Assembly: GCA_944470555.2 (NCBI GenBank) | Contig: OX104128.1 | Span: forward strand, 42,763,920 to 42,827,919 | DNA from: Heterobilharzia americana | Taxonomy: Eukaryota > Platyhelminthes > Trematoda > Strigeidida > Schistosomatidae | Length of the DNA stretch: 64,000 bases | Direction of reading: 5' to 3' | Shown here: in pieces, positions 1 through 11,557 of the stretch | How positions within the stretch are numbered: the stretch's first letter is position 1 | Layout of the letters: each line of letters starts with the position of its first letter | Translations under genes and position numbers: made by a program | The notes under the pieces: generated by a model | The model's database searches: none | What the model was told of the DNA's origin: nothing | The model's input: only the letters and a program-made list of their open reading frames with translations

Positions 1-2784
1 CACGACGTGTGCAGTCACGGAGGTGGTCTGTGTGGTGGTGTCAGTCAGACGGCGTGGTGGCGGCTGTTTGACTGGCGACTCTGCGTAGGAGGCGCTGACT
101 GACATCATGTGTTCAGGTTTCACGGTCTTGATCTCTTTCTGCTCTAGACTGGCCACGACTGGTCGTTCGGGTTGGGTGACCTGCACGGCTCTCTCGGCCA
201 CTGCTACTGCTTCTGTCAAGGTGTGGCTGGTGGTCTGTTTCACCTGGTAGCTGGAGTTCATGACACGGGTGGCAACACGCATGCCGAACTGCATTCCCAC
301 ATCATGCGTGACCGCCTTTTCGACCTTAGTGGACGCTGACAGTGTAGACTGGACGTAGGGTGGTGGGGTGGTGTGTTTCATAAGTTGACTGGTTGTCTGA
401 CAGAGGCTGGAGAACTTGCTTGTCTGAAGGGCGACGCTCGCAATCTTAGGAGCGATGGGAGTCGGTTCGATCTGAGGCTGGACGGTCTGGCAGGCGGTCT
501 GTTCGGTCTTCACATACCGATGGCCACAGCTGGTACACAGACTCGGCTCTGCTGGTCTCGATTCTAACTTGTGCGTGGTCAGGCTGACGACGGGTGTGCT
601 TGCTCTGCCCACTTGCACTTCAGCATTCACACTGGGTCTCTTCACGAATGATGCGACGGAATCGAGCACACTTTCGGGTGACTTCATCGACACACCGGTC
701 GCACTGTCCACAACACACACTCCTTCCGTCGTCGTCTGCACACAGGCTTCCAACGTTTGACTCGGTTTCGGGGGTTCTGGAACCGAAACAACTGGCTTCT
801 CGACTTTCACTGGTGCGTGCAACTCACTCTGCGAATCCACCATACACAATCGGGCAGGTTTCGCCTGTAACGTGGCGTCGGTGCGTTTCAACGACAAATG
901 ACCGTCACTGTCGAGGAGAGATTTGTACAGGTTGGTTTGTTCACCCACTTCGGATGAGGCGACTGGCACTGTGTCGATTTGCTTGTCGACGGTGGTGTGT
1001 TTCACGAATTGTGTGGCTTCGACGAGTGGTGTTGGGCGAACTGGCTGAGGTTTGGGCGATTCTGATGCGACGGTCTCGGTGACGAGAGGGGCTTTGACGT
1101 GACGACTTGGCTTGTGGGCTTTCACGTGTTGGCTGAATGCTGCGACGATTGAGGTTGTTTTGGTTGCCTGTGTTTTGTTTTCTTGGATTGGTTTTTGTGT
1201 TTGTTTTGTGTCGTGGATATTTGTTTTGTCATCTGTCGTAGTTGCCTTCTCTATTTTGTTAATGTGTGTTGCTGTTTCTGTTGTGTATTGATTTTCGCTC
1301 GTTATATATATATTCAGTTTGTGGTATATTTGTTCCTTTGATTGTTTGAGGTGTTCTTGCTGTTCAAAGTATTTTACTTGTGAATCTACTATTGCGTTCC
1401 TTGATTTTTCACTTGTTTCTTTTGTATGTGTTTGGTTATTGTCTGCGTAATCTGGTTTATCACTGGCTACTTTTTCTTCGTGTGTAATCGAGTCCAATTT
1501 TGCGATGGTCGCTTGTGTCTTTTTTTGTTTCACGAAGTTTATCTGCTTGTCGACAAGGTTACGGGTATATCGGTATTGGCAGCCGAAGTCACCTTTTATT
1601 TTAATTTCTTCTGTTATTCCTGTTATATTTCTTTCTTTGTCAGTTTCTCTATAGGTGAATTCGTCATCTTTCATTGGATAGGTTTGACTTGACTTGTTTT
1701 CCCTCTGTTTGGAATTAAGTTTCGCGGCTTCTTGTTGGATGAGGTGATTGAATTGCTCTTCGGTTATTTCTTTGACGTGCGCAAATTGCTGAACTGCATA
1801 CATGAAGTCGGTTGGAATGTTATCAGTTTGGGTTTGTATTTCTTTACGGTGTGTTTCAGTTTTTTGTTGGTCCACAGTTTTGAAATTTTATAGTTTGGTA
1901 TCAGATGCTCTGCAGCACTACACTCTACGCTCTGAAACTTTGGGCGTACTTGAATACTGACATCGTTGCTTTGAAGTTTACTTGTTTTTGACTGAATTGT
2001 TCTAGATGATTCTTCAATTTTCTTTAAACTCTTTGCTTCTTCAACGTGCTGCTCTTCTATCCATGTTCTGCGAGTAAACTTTGTTTTTTTCGACATATCA
2101 TCAACTTGTGTCGATTTCGAAGTTTTCGATGACTCCCTATCATGTTCAGGAATATCTTGTATGCTTGTCTCCTCAGTTGGTGCAACCTCAATATAAACAA
2201 CTGAATAACGCCCTCCATCTTTGGTATCGATATACTTCCTGCTTTTGTAGGTCATTGGTTTATCTTTTGTGTCAACTGGTGGTTCAAGAGTTAGCAAGAT
2301 TTGTTTGTTGAATGTGGTTACATAATTCTTATTTTCATCTAAATTACTGTCAGGTCCTCTGTAAAAATCTTGTTTGGAATGAAACTTGTGATAATCTTCA
2401 ATTTCATCATCTGTTGTACAAGAACTGCTAGTACCAATGCTTTGAATTTCTTCACTTGTGGTACAAGTAGATGCTATTTCTTCATCATATGTGAATATAG
2501 ACGGTAAAATAAACGTCTTATGAGGAAAACGTAGACTGGTTGAAAATTGAGATGGTTTAGTATACTTTGATTGAGCAATATATGATGTTTCTATTTCATC
2601 AACTGATTCGTATGTGCTTTCTGAATTGATATACTCTGAACCTGAACTTGATAACCATTCATCATCAGAACTTGATGATAACGGATAGATATTGAATTGA
2701 CTTTTATCTTTAGTTTGTTTATTCCATATTCTTAGTTGATTCAGTAAACTATCCAATTTTGTCTTATCCTTTTGAGCTAAGTCA
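1..2784 (-). CDS. Plakin/spectraplakin homologue, giant exon (3' partial at window edge)
   Basis: I see an open reading frame from a splice acceptor (CTATAG ending at 2785) down to position 1 with no closing stop, broken once near 1790-1850. It enters in phase 2 from the exon at 3175-3296, so the junction reads VNDLAQKDK. The first ~40 residues look helical (LDSLLNQLRIW). The rest is low complexity: Ser/Thr/Glu/Asp-rich from about 2700 to 2100, then Thr/Gln/Lys/Val-rich with scattered TQT-like motifs (STQVDD near 2095-2118, QTQTD near 1820-1837, VQTTT, CQTTS, TQTTS nearer the left edge). Below about 1130 the DNA becomes visibly GC-rich, unlike the rest of the window. The frame shifts once between 1885 and 1764. 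Either a 59-nt GT-AG micro-intron (1789-1847) or a one-base change in the A6 run (1860-1865 on the plus strand) would join the frames. An isoform-type giant exon after the plakin domain is known in spectraplakins, but I recognise no plakin repeats here. Its function is unknown. Confidence 0.8.
1789..1847 (-). other. Candidate 59-nt micro-intron or frameshift site in the giant exon
   Basis: On the minus strand the upstream frame ends at a TAA at 1764-1766, and the downstream frame has a TAA near 1885, so one frame must hand over to the other in this interval. A GT at 1847 (context ACC|GTAAAG) and an AG at 1789-1790 (context TTCAG|CAATTTG) would remove 59 nt and restore the frame in phase 0. 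The acceptor has a poor pyrimidine tract, and the removed piece also looks coding (it contains QTQTD). A one-base indel in the nearby A run is therefore an equal alternative. Confidence 0.45.
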
Positions 2785-3174
2785 CTATAGTCAAAGAGGA
2801 AAATGCAAATTATGTTACCAATGTAAATTATCACCTTAAAATAGCTTGTCAAGCTTTTAAATATTCCTCAGTTTAATCAAAACATACTGCTTATGGCAGT
2901 GATATTAGTGTGATCTGAACCGCTTTTCTTTTTCTAGTCTGACGTTGTAGATTGTAAGCGGTTCAATGGAATAGGGTTTGACCAGCAGAGAGTCGAGCTA
3001 TTCCAGTGACTTTAAAGGCCACCCTATCAACAACTAAAATAGTATTTGTTTTTGCTGGAAAGGCAAATTTCGATGAAATCAATAAACCTAATAGGTTATT
3101 TCAGTAGTTGTTAGGATGACCTTGTGTTTCACCTGAGTTTCATTTCATCAATTGATATGAATGATTGTGCTTAC
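2785..3174 (-). other. Intron with a MITE copy
   Basis: The intron lies between donor GTAAGC (revcomp of 3169-3174) and acceptor CTATAG. It is phase 2. Apart from the palindromic MITE-like copy at about 3005-3136 I see nothing in it. Confidence 0.8.
3005..3136. repeat. MITE-like palindromic element, copy 1
   Basis: It starts with AGTGACTTTAAAGGCCACC and ends with a diverged inverted version (GTTGTTAGGATGACC). It has the same architecture as the copies at 3703 and 11294: about 130-145 bp, imperfect terminal inverted repeats of about 45 bp, and a short middle with GCTGGAAAGGCAAATTT. There is no coding capacity. It sits in an intron of the plakin gene. Confidence 0.7.
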
Positions 3175-3296
3175 TTTACAAGTGTCACTGTCTCCATCAT
3201 ATGGAAGCTTTGTTCTTGAAGATCATTGAGCTTTTGTGTTAAATCAACTGGTATAATATTTTCTTGCTCATATTGTTTTATAGTTCTCATGTGTGC
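3175..3296 (-). CDS. Plakin homologue exon, helical segment
   Basis: This 122-nt exon enters in phase 0 (acceptor TTATAG) and leaves in phase 2 (donor AAA|GTAAGC). It encodes AHMRTIKQYEQEN, then DLTQKLNDLQEQSFHMMETV, a charged amphipathic helix of spectrin-repeat type. The downstream phase matches the giant exon and the upstream phase matches 8027-8106. A weaker internal donor (CTT|GTAAAG) would give an immediate stop in the next exon, so I chose the longer form. Confidence 0.8.
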
Positions 3297-3462
3297 CTAT
3301 AAGTTAAGCAGAATTGGAGGAAAAATAGACTGATTAAAAATGGTTATGAATTACTTGTTTAAAAATTATTTGAAACAGTATAGCTTTCTAGCTTTAATCT
3401 TTTGTTAATAACTTCTCATCAATAAGATACATTGTCATCATAGTTTGGCAGTTAGTATAATA

Positions 3463-3560
3463 GAGTGACTTTAAAAGCAATCCTGAAAGTTAAGGGGATG
3501 ACCAATAAGACTTGCCTATTTTATGAACCGAAGAAACGTTTCTAACAGAAACAGAAACAC
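3463..3560. repeat. MITE-like element, truncated copy 2
   Basis: It starts AGTGACTTTAAAAGCAATCC and follows the family through GGGATGACCAATAAGACTTGCC to a CCGAAGAAACG middle. No matching right arm is visible, so it is a half copy. Confidence 0.5.
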
Positions 3561-3702
3561 GTCTGCTTATCTTATTGTTTCTTAAAATGGCTTTTAAATT
3601 TACTCATTGTAGTCAGCATTGAGATTATCTGAGACCAGTAATAAGCAGCTGCATGGTGTGATAGTTAGAACTTAAGTTGTCTAGTTCATTTGAAACCTAA
3701 TA

Positions 3703-3842
3703 AGTGACTCTAAAGGTCACCTTAGCAAAAGCTTAAGTATCCAATCAGATTTCCCTATTTTGCGAAAATCTGCTCTTCCAGCCGAAATGCAGGGACCTAA
3801 TTGGTTATTTTGGTTGTTGTTAGGGTGGCCTTTAAAGTCACT
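3703..3842. repeat. MITE-like palindromic element, copy 3 (best preserved)
   Basis: The left end AGTGACTCTAAAGGTCACC and the right end GGTGGCCTTTAAAGTCACT are inverted repeats of about 45 bp, continuing into ATCCAATCAGA versus ACCAATTAGG. The middle contains CTGCTCTTCCAGCCGAAATG. It is about 140 bp with no ORF, consistent with a non-autonomous DNA element. I could not assign a superfamily because no clear target duplication is visible. Confidence 0.75.
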
Positions 3843-4999
3843 CAAATTTAATGATCTTCATCTCCAGTTCCTTCCATACCCAGAACACTTTGGCTCTCAC
3901 TTTGCGCATTGCTAACATCCACTGACAAATGCTATCCCATATCTATTGTCTTTGTTTGATGTAGTACAGACTAATATAGTATTTAAGTAGGTTAGTCACA
4001 TGATATGTAGTCCCAAGGTTGTCTGTTTTTGATCCAAATTGAATTGGCGTGTACATAATCGTTAGATAGACAGGAACGTCGTCATATATAGAAAAAAATG
4101 GAATGAATACAACTTTCATAAATGTCTGTACTCATATCTTTTCGCTCTAATACACTTCCATGGAGTTGAAAGGGTCTTTTGTAAACGTCGAATACCTATC
4201 GTACCGAAGAGATCGGTTATTGCTTTTTACGCCTCAACCAAGTTGTACTTAAACTGGACACAATATTATTTGCTCTGTGACCTTCTCTTGCACAATTACA
4301 AGCTCAAAAGTATATGAAACATTGAATGCTATGATAAGTGAATAAAACTAATATAGAATTATGGTCCTCCACCGAAAAAACTCCAGATTCTTCACTATTT
4401 ATTAAGTGTATCACATTCTATGTACTCGCAGAGTCATTTACTTACATATTTCTATTGTTTTTATCTTTTTCAGACCCCATGCTAGTTGGTTAAACTAGTG
4501 CCACGGACACAAGCATTATCGAATTTCGGGAATACATATGCAGTTAGCCCTTGCTTAACCCATATCTCACCTTCATTGATACCCATAAACAAGGTGTATT
4601 TGAGACAATGGCGAAAGTAATGTTTCCAGGGTGATTCAAAACTACATCACTAAGTCCTGCAGTTAGAAACTAACCCACTAATGAATTCAAGCCACGATAA
4701 TGATACACAGTCAAATGCAACTTAGAACCCGCCATCTCTGCCAAACGGCCTAAGTTACCACACCTCACACCATCATACTGAAGTACCAGTCACCAAGCGC
4801 AAGACGTTAGAAGTAAAACACTAAGGACGAGAAAGTCGTAGAAAGTCATCGAGAGTACAAGAAGGATGGAAAAATAAAGAGACCCCAAATGACTGTGATT
4901 ATTGTAGATGCATGTGTAAAATGACCCCAATTCTGCACTGTAATGCATAGAGTATTCAAAAAGCCAATTCGGTTGTCACATCTAAACCACCCGAAAGTC

Positions 5000-5760
5000 T
5001 ATATTCCCTTGCAAAGCTCAAACTAACGGTCAACGATTCATCGACTGATGCTGTGCTTCAGTCTGGACATCGCCTATTATTCTCCACTCTGGTCATTCCT
5101 CAACTAATGTTCCACAATGAGGCTGACAGTGACTAGGCATGCGTGACACATATCCTAGCCATCTGACTCCATAAAGCCTCACAACCTGGTCAAATAACTC
5201 AACTTTTAGCCACGACTCACGCACAACTGCATCACTGACATACTGGAAACACGAAACATAGCCTTTACTACGAAGGCAACTGTGGTCGAACACCCAAATC
5301 CTTCAAGTTATCTCTATATCTAATGACCATGTTTCATAGTCAAAGAGTAGAAGAGATTGAAATGCAGTGTAGTACACTCCACTCCTAATAAGCAATCAGA
5401 TATCACGGTGGCTTCATAAATGGTGTTAGTTGACAAAAGCCAAAGGAGCTTTCTGTATCTGTGCTGAGGTTCCATCGTCACTGACTCACCACAGCTGATC
5501 TAATTTCCTAAGTAGGTAAAGTGATCAATCCACTCAGTCACTAAACTCTCTATTGTTGCTAGATGAAGTAGCAACACAGAACAGTCCTGGAACAACAATG
5601 TGGATTTGGGTGAGGAGAAACACACTGGAAACATTCTCAGGTTGCTGGTCGATGTGTCCAGCAGACTCTATATCTTGTCGACATCTTCACTTAATAGTAC
5701 AATTTCATTCGTATACTAAAGATCTACTGATGATTAGTCTTTTGTGAGAAGGTCGATCCC
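5000..5760 (-). pseudogene. Decayed non-LTR retrotransposon, 3' part of reverse transcriptase ORF
   Basis: Read on the minus strand, fragments in several frames match the C-terminal region of schistosome non-LTR ORF2 proteins. These are DHFTYLGN (usual form DRFSYLGS), a block like RIQKARLAFANLRHLWRRRD near 5430, VFDHSCLRS near 5280, and RWLGYVSRMPSH near 5140 (usual RWLGHVLRMPSH). Stops and frameshifts are frequent, so the copy is old. It is a different element from the RTE copies at 15.8, 23.2 and 28.8 kb, whose C-terminus reads KWIGHTLRRP. Confidence 0.65.
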
Positions 5761-8026
5761 GATGAGGTCACGTGGGGAGAAGGGGACGTCTATAAGTACA
5801 TGTGGAAAAGGTTAGAATGGAATGGAGTGGATATCCTTGATGGACGCAACTTCATCCTTTCTCTGCTATGTTACCGTTGACTACTGAGTTTTACCCTAGT
5901 CTCCATGATCTATCTAAATATCTGCCTGCTATTACTTATTGCCGTTCCCTTTTTCATGCCTTTAGCCTTCTGCGTCAACCACTCCTCACAGTTTTTGCTT
6001 CATCTGTTTGCGAGTCTACATTTCATTTGCTTCCGCTCCTCGCTGTAAATGGAGCCTTCATAATTGCGTTTATGTGCATCTGTCAATTCTAAGAAACAGC
6101 TGAAGCCGACTAATCGTTTTTTGCTTTCTTTTGAAGATAATTCACAGTCTTTGTCGTTTTTTTACTGCAGACTGGAAATGACCCGAAGATTTTTCAAGAT
6201 CAGTGACTCTGTCCTGCTGCGATAATTGACTGGCCAGTTTTTCATCATAGGCAGACTTAGTATTCTTATCATCTCACCTACACTTGGGATGGTTATATAT
6301 CTGTAGTATTTATATGCCGATTTATGTGCTAATAAACGCATAATCGCCGTCTAGACTTCTAGTGGCAAAACATCAGGTCTGGCTGCTTTGCACTGTTTCA
6401 TCTTTGAAACGATCTCCTAAACTCTGAGAAGAGGCAGTGACCCCGCATCTGCGTTCCATTCATGTTTGGACTGGATGATAGTCCATTTAAGTGAGGCTGT
6501 AAGTCAAGGTCTTTAGTTCTGTCTTCTTCCTTGCCAATAGGCATAAGCAAGTCACACGATCTTTCATATCGCTTACATATCCGTTTAGCTGGGCCGGGAA
6601 CAGTTGGATATCGACTGGTATCCAGTCACGTATGCTTTACGCTGTATGTCTTGGCGTCATAGCTACACCAGCTAGACCATAGAACCATAGAATCTCTGGA
6701 CACTCGTAAAAGTAATTTCGCAGATTTACCGCATGGTTCAATTGAATAACTGATTTCGGTCTTGCATTTGTGTTGTTCAAATATAGCACACTTCCGTAGC
6801 TCTAGATTCCAGAGATTTTGTAAAAGGTGCCTATTGTGCGATTTGGCGTAGTGTTCAGACGTTGAAACCACCAATCTTAAATTGTTAGCGTGATTCAAGC
6901 GAACAGTAATGAAAATTTATTGGTTTAGTGACAATACTGACATGAAGGGAAGCTGAGGAAACATTAAGAAGTCTAGCGTTGATATCCCGAAGTAAGGGTA
7001 AGGGAAGTTGTTTATGGTTAATTGGATTTAGTATGGTTCTGGAAGTTCACAGACTACCGGTACTTCCTAGCTCCCCACACCATAGGAGTTGTATCTGTAA
7101 TGTACAGAGAAAAGGAGTCAAATTGTTTGACTTAAGAGCCGGTGATCGAGAGTTTGCAACACTGTACTTTTGTAAGTTTAAGATTTAACCCTCCTTTTCC
7201 ATGGAGAAGGCAGTATCAGCATGGCATGGTGGTAGTTTGCACGAAACACCAAGTTACTATCAAACTCTGTTCAGCCTACCATATGACTTCATCTTCCAAC
7301 CCCTATCACAGTATAGCTTTTTTAACGCTATAGTGGTTCAGCTCTTGATCCAACGGACCTATCTGGAATGGTCGAACTTTAAGAAACAAATGTTCCGACT
7401 AGCGAAAATCATTGGGTCAATGCGATATTCAAGTCTGACTACAATGTCAAGGTAACAGCTACCAGTTAAGGAAGCATATTCTTAAAAATTTATATATTTA
7501 CAGTAACTTTTTATAATTCGAAACATGCGAAATTTCAGAACTGCTGATGTGGCAATCAATTATTCCTGGATCCTAGTGGTGTTCAAGCATTTGTTATGGG
7601 AAAACACATTACTGTACTTAGCTCATAATTTTAATATCTCAGATGTGGCCTTATAGTGATATCTTTTATCATTCCTGAGCATCATGAGTATGAGCATTGT
7701 GATCACATGAAATCTCTTGATGATGAATAAGCCCGTGATAAGCGGTTATTATTAACTATGAAATGCAACTTCTGTGGATCACTAGATATTTGTTCGGTTT
7801 GAAACTATGAGAGTTCGTGTTATTAACGCGTTGTAAATATTTCAACATCTGAAATAATTTGCTAATATCTCAATAAAATATAAGTGTTTGATACCTCTGA
7901 TCATTACAGAAGAATACAATTCTTAAAGTTGATAGTAAAATCAGATAGACGTGAAACAGACCTATAGAAGACTCAGAAACTATCTTGTTGTAAGAAGTAA
8001 TATGGTTATTAAAGATTACTACTTAC

Positions 8027-8106
8027 TTTATTCCAGTCTAGTAAACTTTGAAATATTGCAATTTCTGTTCTGCGTAAATGAATACCCCCGGCCATACGAG
8101 TTGCAA
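8027..8106 (-). CDS. Plakin homologue exon
   Basis: This 80-nt exon lies between acceptor TTTTTGTAG and donor AAA|GTAAGT. It enters in phase 1 (one base, T, carried from the exon at 8592-8748, giving codon TTT) and leaves in phase 0. It encodes ATRMAGGIHLRRTEIAIFQS then LLDWNK, again spectrin-like. Both flanking phases fit. Confidence 0.8.
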
Positions 8107-8591
8107 CTACAAAAAGTGTTTAAAATGTAAAATAAATTTGATTGTTTGATAGGATGCTTTATGTTACTTTTTATAAAATAGTAGCGTGATTTCACTTATG
8201 ATATTTGAAACTTTTTCCTAGACGTTTTATCCTGTTTGCTCATAAGAGGGTGACACAGCTTTGGATAATTAATGGTGTGATAATCATATACGTCGTACAT
8301 ATAGCGTTTTCACAAGATGGAATGATGAAGATGGACTAGAATTCTTAATTTGTAATAACCAGAAGGTGATTGTTAGGACTGTTGTGCGAAGAACAAGAAT
8401 TGTTTTCAGCACTGCATTATGAAACCAATTGAAAGTGTGTACATACGAATAATCAAGCTATCCGACACTTTGAACAAGCTCAGCCGTAACACAATAAGTG
8501 TATAGATACACATCCCTAAAAGCAGCTGTATACAAGAGAGATTATCAAGAACATTTTATGAGATATGGCAGAATACTCTGAGATTACTTAC

Positions 8592-8748
8592 ATGTTTTGG
8601 TTCGATTCCAATGTTCACGTGTTTCATTAATAAGTCGTAGGAACTCTTTGTTGAAGTTTTCAGCTTCAGCTGTCGGTGGTTCAGTTAAGGAGAATACTAA
8701 GTTGTTTAGGAATCGGTTAAATGCTTCATCGTCATCTGTAGTTAAACC
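8592..8748 (-). CDS. Plakin homologue exon, spectrin-like
   Basis: This 157-nt exon has acceptor ATTTTAG|GGTTTA and donor ACAT|GTAAGT. It enters in phase 0 and leaves with one extra base. It encodes GLTTDDDEAFNRFLNNLVF, a short PPTAEAEN linker, and NKEFLRLINETREHWNRTKT with a Trp in helical context, as in spectrin repeats. Confidence 0.85.
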
Positions 8749-11293
8749 CTAAAATAAGAATAAAACACAAATTGTATATAACATGCATCCCATATTAGAA
8801 TACGTGTTGAATACGTCAGTGTATGAATGAGTACTTAATTTTTTTTCACTACAATTATAAGATGTCTGACATATAGTGAAATGATGTTTGCCATTTAAAT
8901 CAGGTAATATTTAACTAAGATGCTAGTTCAACTTCGAAAATATCTGCTGTCATATATTCCACTTAAAAGGGTCTTGGGTAAATACATTATTAAAAGAAAT
9001 ACTCTGCATTCAAACATCTGTGAGCCCATTAGAGACTATTTTAGGCAAAAAGTGGGTTGCGACTTAGTATTCATGATTATAGTATCAATAAAAAATGAAG
9101 GAATTGGTGCGCTATTCCAAGTTGTGGGGGGCGTATCAACTCTAGACGTGCATCGGTCCTTTTGAGATCGCAAAGTTACTTGGTGGTAAAGCACTCCCTA
9201 CTTTTTGCTCCAAAATGTTCAGCATCATGCTTTGACTTTGTTTAAACTATGTTGATTTTGTTTGTTTGTAAATGAGCTATCATATATCTATTATGAGTGG
9301 TCATATGAGGGAGACGCTAATACTTGTTAAGAGGTTTTGTATTGCAATTTACATAGTGTGGTAAGAAGACGGAGATTATTGTGCAATGCATTGTGATAAG
9401 TCTGATCACACATTAACCTGACAGGGTATTTTTATATAAAGGATGAAAATAGAGTGGGGTAAGGTAAGGTAAGTGAATTAATACAATACAATATTTAGAA
9501 AATATAAGGTAATAAGAAGGAATAATACATTTTCACACCTCCCTTGGCATTAAAATGAGATAAAGATTACCAAGGTAGGTTTAAGGTAAGGACAAACTGT
9601 TTTGAATACATAAAAAGGATTTGAACTTCCGTACAGCTAAGGCCTTAATGAACCTAAGTATACGGTCTTGACAGCTCCTATACAATGGTCTAAAGATTGT
9701 TTTGGGGTCAGTTCCGTGACCTGTTTCTATAATATGTTTACCTATGGATGATGATGTCTGTCTGCCCCCTGCAATTCAACTTGATGTGTTTATCACAAAC
9801 TTTTAAAGATAATTTACTGAACTTCAGAAAAATCAAATGGTAAAATTAAAAACCGCTTCAAAATGGCTTTCACTTGTCATCAGTAATTGGTCGAAACTTT
9901 TTTCTTGGTGAAGAGTATTTTCAGTATAATAACAACTTTAATTTCCGGCACTGATTTTTAACTAATCAATAATACATGACAAAACAACACAAATGAACTG
10001 AGCTTGTGAAAATTGACATTTTCATGTCTTAGTTTTTGTAGATGCAGATAATTTAGAAATATATGCAATAAAATATGATGTGCAAACCAATTATTTCAGA
10101 ATTGTTAACAGCTCTTCTTTAGAGTTTTCAGCGTCAAGAAGAATGAATGTGTAACCAATATGTTAGCTTCCACAGAAAAAGGAATTCACAGTTGTAATTG
10201 ACGAAAAAAAGCACAGACACTTTCTGAAGTTCATTTTCTTTAGGCTAGTTAGTTACATAAAGGGTTTCATTAGCCTCGAATGAAATCTGAATGTTTCCAT
10301 GGTTTCAAAAAATGCTTGCTTGTTTTACTTATTACCAATTTTTATATCTTCAAATTTAAATGGAAATCGGTAGGAAAGCCCAACTGCTACTCCTTACCCT
10401 TCATAGTTGTTGAGAATGATACAATAGGGAGTAGAGACAGATTCTTTTCAATTTATTAGCTTAGTAGCAAAATGTTTGACAACGGAGACTGAATGCTAAT
10501 GTGGTGATACTTTGTAAACTGACAGTTGCTCACGTATCTGTATCGAGTAAATTTCTCTTGGTAGCTAATTTATAATCAACTCATATCGTCATTAATAAGT
10601 GAAAAATCATTTGAAACTTATATTAATTTAACTTTGATGGGTAAAGAAGAACAAGACATTACTTTTATTTCTATGGAAGGGTTGAATACAGGAACTCGGC
10701 GAAAAGAAAATTTTCCTCGTTGAATTGTCTTTTTTCAATTTTCCCTAGCCTAATAGGACTTCTTCGATGGTTAAATAATTCATTGATGACATTCATAACA
10801 GCGGTACTGAAGAGAATTCAGTGAAGTCAAAGAAGAATCATACAATCACTAAATATTCCAGACGCTTCTTGGAAGTGAAAACTGATTAGCCAGAATCTTT
10901 GGTCTAGTGTTTTCTATTACTTCTTACCAACAGATAAGTTTATTCTTGTGATTTGAAAATGTTTATAGATGTGTTCATATACGAAAATAAACCCCGATAT
11001 CTCTTGCTTTCAAAGATAACTTCTTAACTGTTTCACGTTGAAAAGAATTGTAACTAAACAGTAAGTATACTCAGGAATTGTAAAAGAGTAGTTGGTCAGT
11101 GTACAGCTTATGGAAAGCAATCAGGTTCGCAACAACCTCAGTAAGCACATTCAGACTTCACTATCAGATCAACCAATGAACAAGCACTTGTCAGGACATT
11201 ACACCAAGTACCATATAATCAATAATTATTCTAATAATTATCTTAGATTTACTTTATTTTGATTTCTTAGATTAGAGTGTAGGTGAATGATGG

Positions 11294-11432
11294 AGTGACT
11301 ATAAAGGCCACCCTAACAACTGCTTAAATAACCAATCACATTTTTGTATTCCTTGAAAGACTGTCTGCCCAGCCAAAATATGACAATTTGGTTGGTTACT
11401 TTAGCATTTGTTAAGGTGACTTTTAAAGTCGT
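11294..11432. repeat. MITE-like palindromic element, copy 4
   Basis: The left end AGTGACTATAAAGGCCACCC and the right end GGTGACTTTTAAAGTCGTCC are inverted repeats. The middle has CTGTCTGCCCAGCCAAAATATG. A further partial copy (TCTGCCCTTCCAGCCGAAACG) follows at about 11451-11521, so two insertions or a partial tandem duplication lie side by side. Confidence 0.7.
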
Positions 11433-11557
11433 CCAAATTTTGACGGATCGCTTAAGTCTACCTTAGTAACAATTGGAAAATCTGCCCTTCCAGCCGAAAC
11501 GTAGAAACACAGTTGGGTATATGATTCATTTCTAAATTAGCCTATAAAATAACACTA

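Larger units (their letters stand above)
3297..8026 (-). other. Intron, about 4.7 kb
   Basis: The intron contains two more MITE copies (3463-3560 and 3703-3842) and a decayed non-LTR retrotransposon fragment (about 5000-5760). In 3850-4980 and 5800-8026 I see only AT-rich non-coding DNA and short chance ORFs. Confidence 0.7.

Noticed and set aside
594..1082. Plus-strand ORF of 162 codons
   Set aside because: It is the complement of the minus-strand giant exon, whose frame is continuous to position 1 and fits the splice phase.
1426..1692. Plus-strand ORF with hydrophobic composition
   Set aside because: Antisense of the Lys/Thr/Gln-rich giant exon; the hydrophobic look is the complement of A-rich codons.
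2785..2852. N-terminal start of the 362-codon minus ORF (MTSYFKVIIYIGN) as a signal or membrane segment
   Set aside because: A CTATAG acceptor with a pyrimidine tract lies at 2785-2790 and the upstream exon joins in phase, so these residues are intron translation.
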